Assembly (NCBI GenBank): GCA_965368585.1
Contig: CBDUNM010000220.1
Span: forward strand, 1-6,270
From: JARRQB01 sp965368585
Lineage (GTDB): Bacteria > Pseudomonadota > Gammaproteobacteria > Chromatiales > Chromatiaceae
DNA: 6,270 nt
Direction: 5' to 3'
Within the stretch, counting starts at the first letter, position 1. Every line of letters begins with the position of its first letter. Under the pieces are notes generated by a model. It was not told the DNA's origin. It saw nothing but the letters and a program-made list of their open reading frames with translations, and did not search any database. Positions 5,500-6,270 of the stretch are shown here, piece after piece. A program made the translations under genes and the position numbers.

Positions 5500-5931
5500 A
5501 TGGCCAGATATAGAACACGTATTCAGACATCGATGTCGCACGACGAGGCTTTCGACTTCATGGCCGACCTGCGCAATTTCGAAAACTGGGATCCGGGTGT
5601 TTCGTCATCCGAGCAGGTCAATGGAGACGGGCCCGGGCCTGAAGCCGCCTACGAGGTGGTGGCAAACGGGATAACACTCACCTACGTCACCGGCGAATAC
5701 GATCGCCCGCGGCGAGTGGTGGCCGAGGCAAATACCGATCGACTCCGTTCTTACGACGTTATCACGATAGAGGCAACCAGTGGCGGATGTGTCGTGACCT
5801 ACGATGCATTGCTAGAATTAAAAGGTTTTTACCAAATGTTCGGTCCGCTGATGAGCTTGATGTTCCGTCGTATCGGATCACGAGCGGACGAGGGACTGCA
5901 AAAGGCGCTCGATGGGACAAAGGTCGACTGA
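5500..5931 (+). CDS. SRPBCC-family (polyketide cyclase/dehydrase-like) protein
   Basis: A 143-residue protein with the START/Bet v1-like helix-grip fold. It opens with a strand (ARYRTRIQTSMSHDEAFDFM) and then shows the characteristic first-helix end and loop DLRNFENWDPGVSSSEQV (23-40), with the Trp after the helix. Next come a series of strands (YEVVANGITLTYVTGEYDRP, 51-70; SYDVITIEA, 84-92; CVVTYDALLELKG, 97-109) and the long C-terminal helix (117-138, MSLMFRRIGSRADEGLQKAL). Such proteins bind hydrophobic ligands in a deep pocket; some are cyclases or lipid carriers. No catalytic residue can be named. GGGG (5490-5493) lies 6 bases before the ATG. The stop is one base before the ATG of the dehydrogenase, so the two are co-translated and probably act in one pathway, perhaps with this protein holding a lipid-like substrate (inference). 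Confidence 0.88.
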   Translation: MARYRTRIQTSMSHDEAFDFMADLRNFENWDPGVSSSEQVNGDGPGPEAAYEVVANGITLTYVTGEYDRPRRVVAEANTDRLRSYDVITIEATSGGCVVTYDALLELKGFYQMFGPLMSLMFRRIGSRADEGLQKALDGTKVD

Positions 5932-5932
5932 G

Positions 5933-6270
5933 ATGTCGTGGAAAACGGCGCTTGATGCAACGATGGAGGCGTTGGTCGTACCCAGCTTCACCAGGGCCGG
6001 ATTTCAGATCCGGTCGAGGTTGTTCGACTGGCAACCCCTGACTTGCTTTGACCTAACTGGCAGGGTGATTGTACTCACGGGAGCGACCTCCGGGCTAGGA
6101 CTTGCAGCCGCGAAGGTGCTCGCCAGCATGGGGGCGACGCTGGTTATGGTCGCGCGCGACCCCGATAAATCCGCAAAGGTCGTGTCGGAACTGTCCGAGG
6201 CACACCCGGCATCGACGGTATCGGCTGAGATCGCTGACCTCATCGATCTCGATCAAGTACGCGCGGTATC
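5933..6270 (+). CDS. Short-chain dehydrogenase/reductase, DHRS12-like, N-terminal part (runs off window)
   Basis: The ATG at 5933 opens 112 codons to the window edge. Residues 1-42 form a helical N-terminal extension (ALDATMEALVVPSFTRAGFQ, then SRLFDWQPL), followed by the Rossmann fold: GRVIVLTGATSGLGLAAAKV (43-62) contains the TGxxxGxG cofactor motif, and VMVARDPDK (71-79) with R75 at the end of the second strand suggests NADP(H). The region ends in IADLIDLDQVRAV, the usual D-L strand of SDRs. The catalytic Ser-Tyr-Lys lies outside the window. The long extension before the fold is typical of DHRS12-like SDRs, which in bacteria I recall next to SRPBCC proteins in lipid-related clusters; this is recall, not search. 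The one-base gap to the SRPBCC gene, with AAGG (5919-5922) upstream, indicates a shared operon that should continue to the right. Confidence 0.88.
   Translation, partial: MSWKTALDATMEALVVPSFTRAGFQIRSRLFDWQPLTCFDLTGRVIVLTGATSGLGLAAAKVLASMGATLVMVARDPDKSAKVVSELSEAHPASTVSAEIADLIDLDQVRAV

Overview
This 6.27 kb window looks like chromosomal DNA from a GC-rich proteobacterium, probably a gammaproteobacterium. That assignment rests on G/C-ended codons, a FixQ/CcoQ-type oxidase subunit, a near-consensus sigma-54 promoter and the style of the proteins; no rRNA or other phylogenetic marker is present, so it is an inference. No tRNA, rRNA or CRISPR array was seen.

Left edge (1-897, minus strand): a patch of broken mobile elements. 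A small DUF2945 (Hva1/TUDOR-type) gene starts at 897, loses its C-terminus after about 50 residues and runs in frame into a headless integrase-type transposase. That transposase is itself cut before its catalytic core. Twenty-seven bases beyond its stop, in the same frame, begins the head of a second, different integrase-type transposase, which leaves the window at base 1. A gene-free stretch of about 500 bases (898-1400) follows.

Centre left (1401-3206, plus): one long, intact gene for a CPA1-type Na+(K+)/H+ antiporter with a cytoplasmic TrkA-N-like Rossmann domain. Downstream (3207-4001) is low-density sequence with two small minus-strand reading frames of unknown function: a 69-residue one with a good ribosome binding site and a start-less remnant.

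Centre right (4002-4607, plus): the most notable part. A sigma-54 promoter (TGGCATG-N4-TTGCT) lies about 55 bases before a 52-residue single-span membrane protein recognisable as CcoQ/FixQ, the small subunit of cbb3 cytochrome c oxidase. The catalytic subunits CcoN, CcoO and CcoP are not in the window, so this is an orphan ccoQ. It is followed by a doubtful overlapping reading frame and a 69-residue proline-rich protein, together forming a compact possible small-protein operon.

Right edge (4802-6270, plus): a single-domain cupin (with a canonical second cupin motif), a 329-base stretch with only a doubtful small ORF, then an SRPBCC/polyketide-cyclase-like protein followed after one base by a DHRS12-like short-chain dehydrogenase that runs off the window. 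The last two are almost certainly co-transcribed and probably belong to a lipid or small-molecule metabolic operon continuing to the right.
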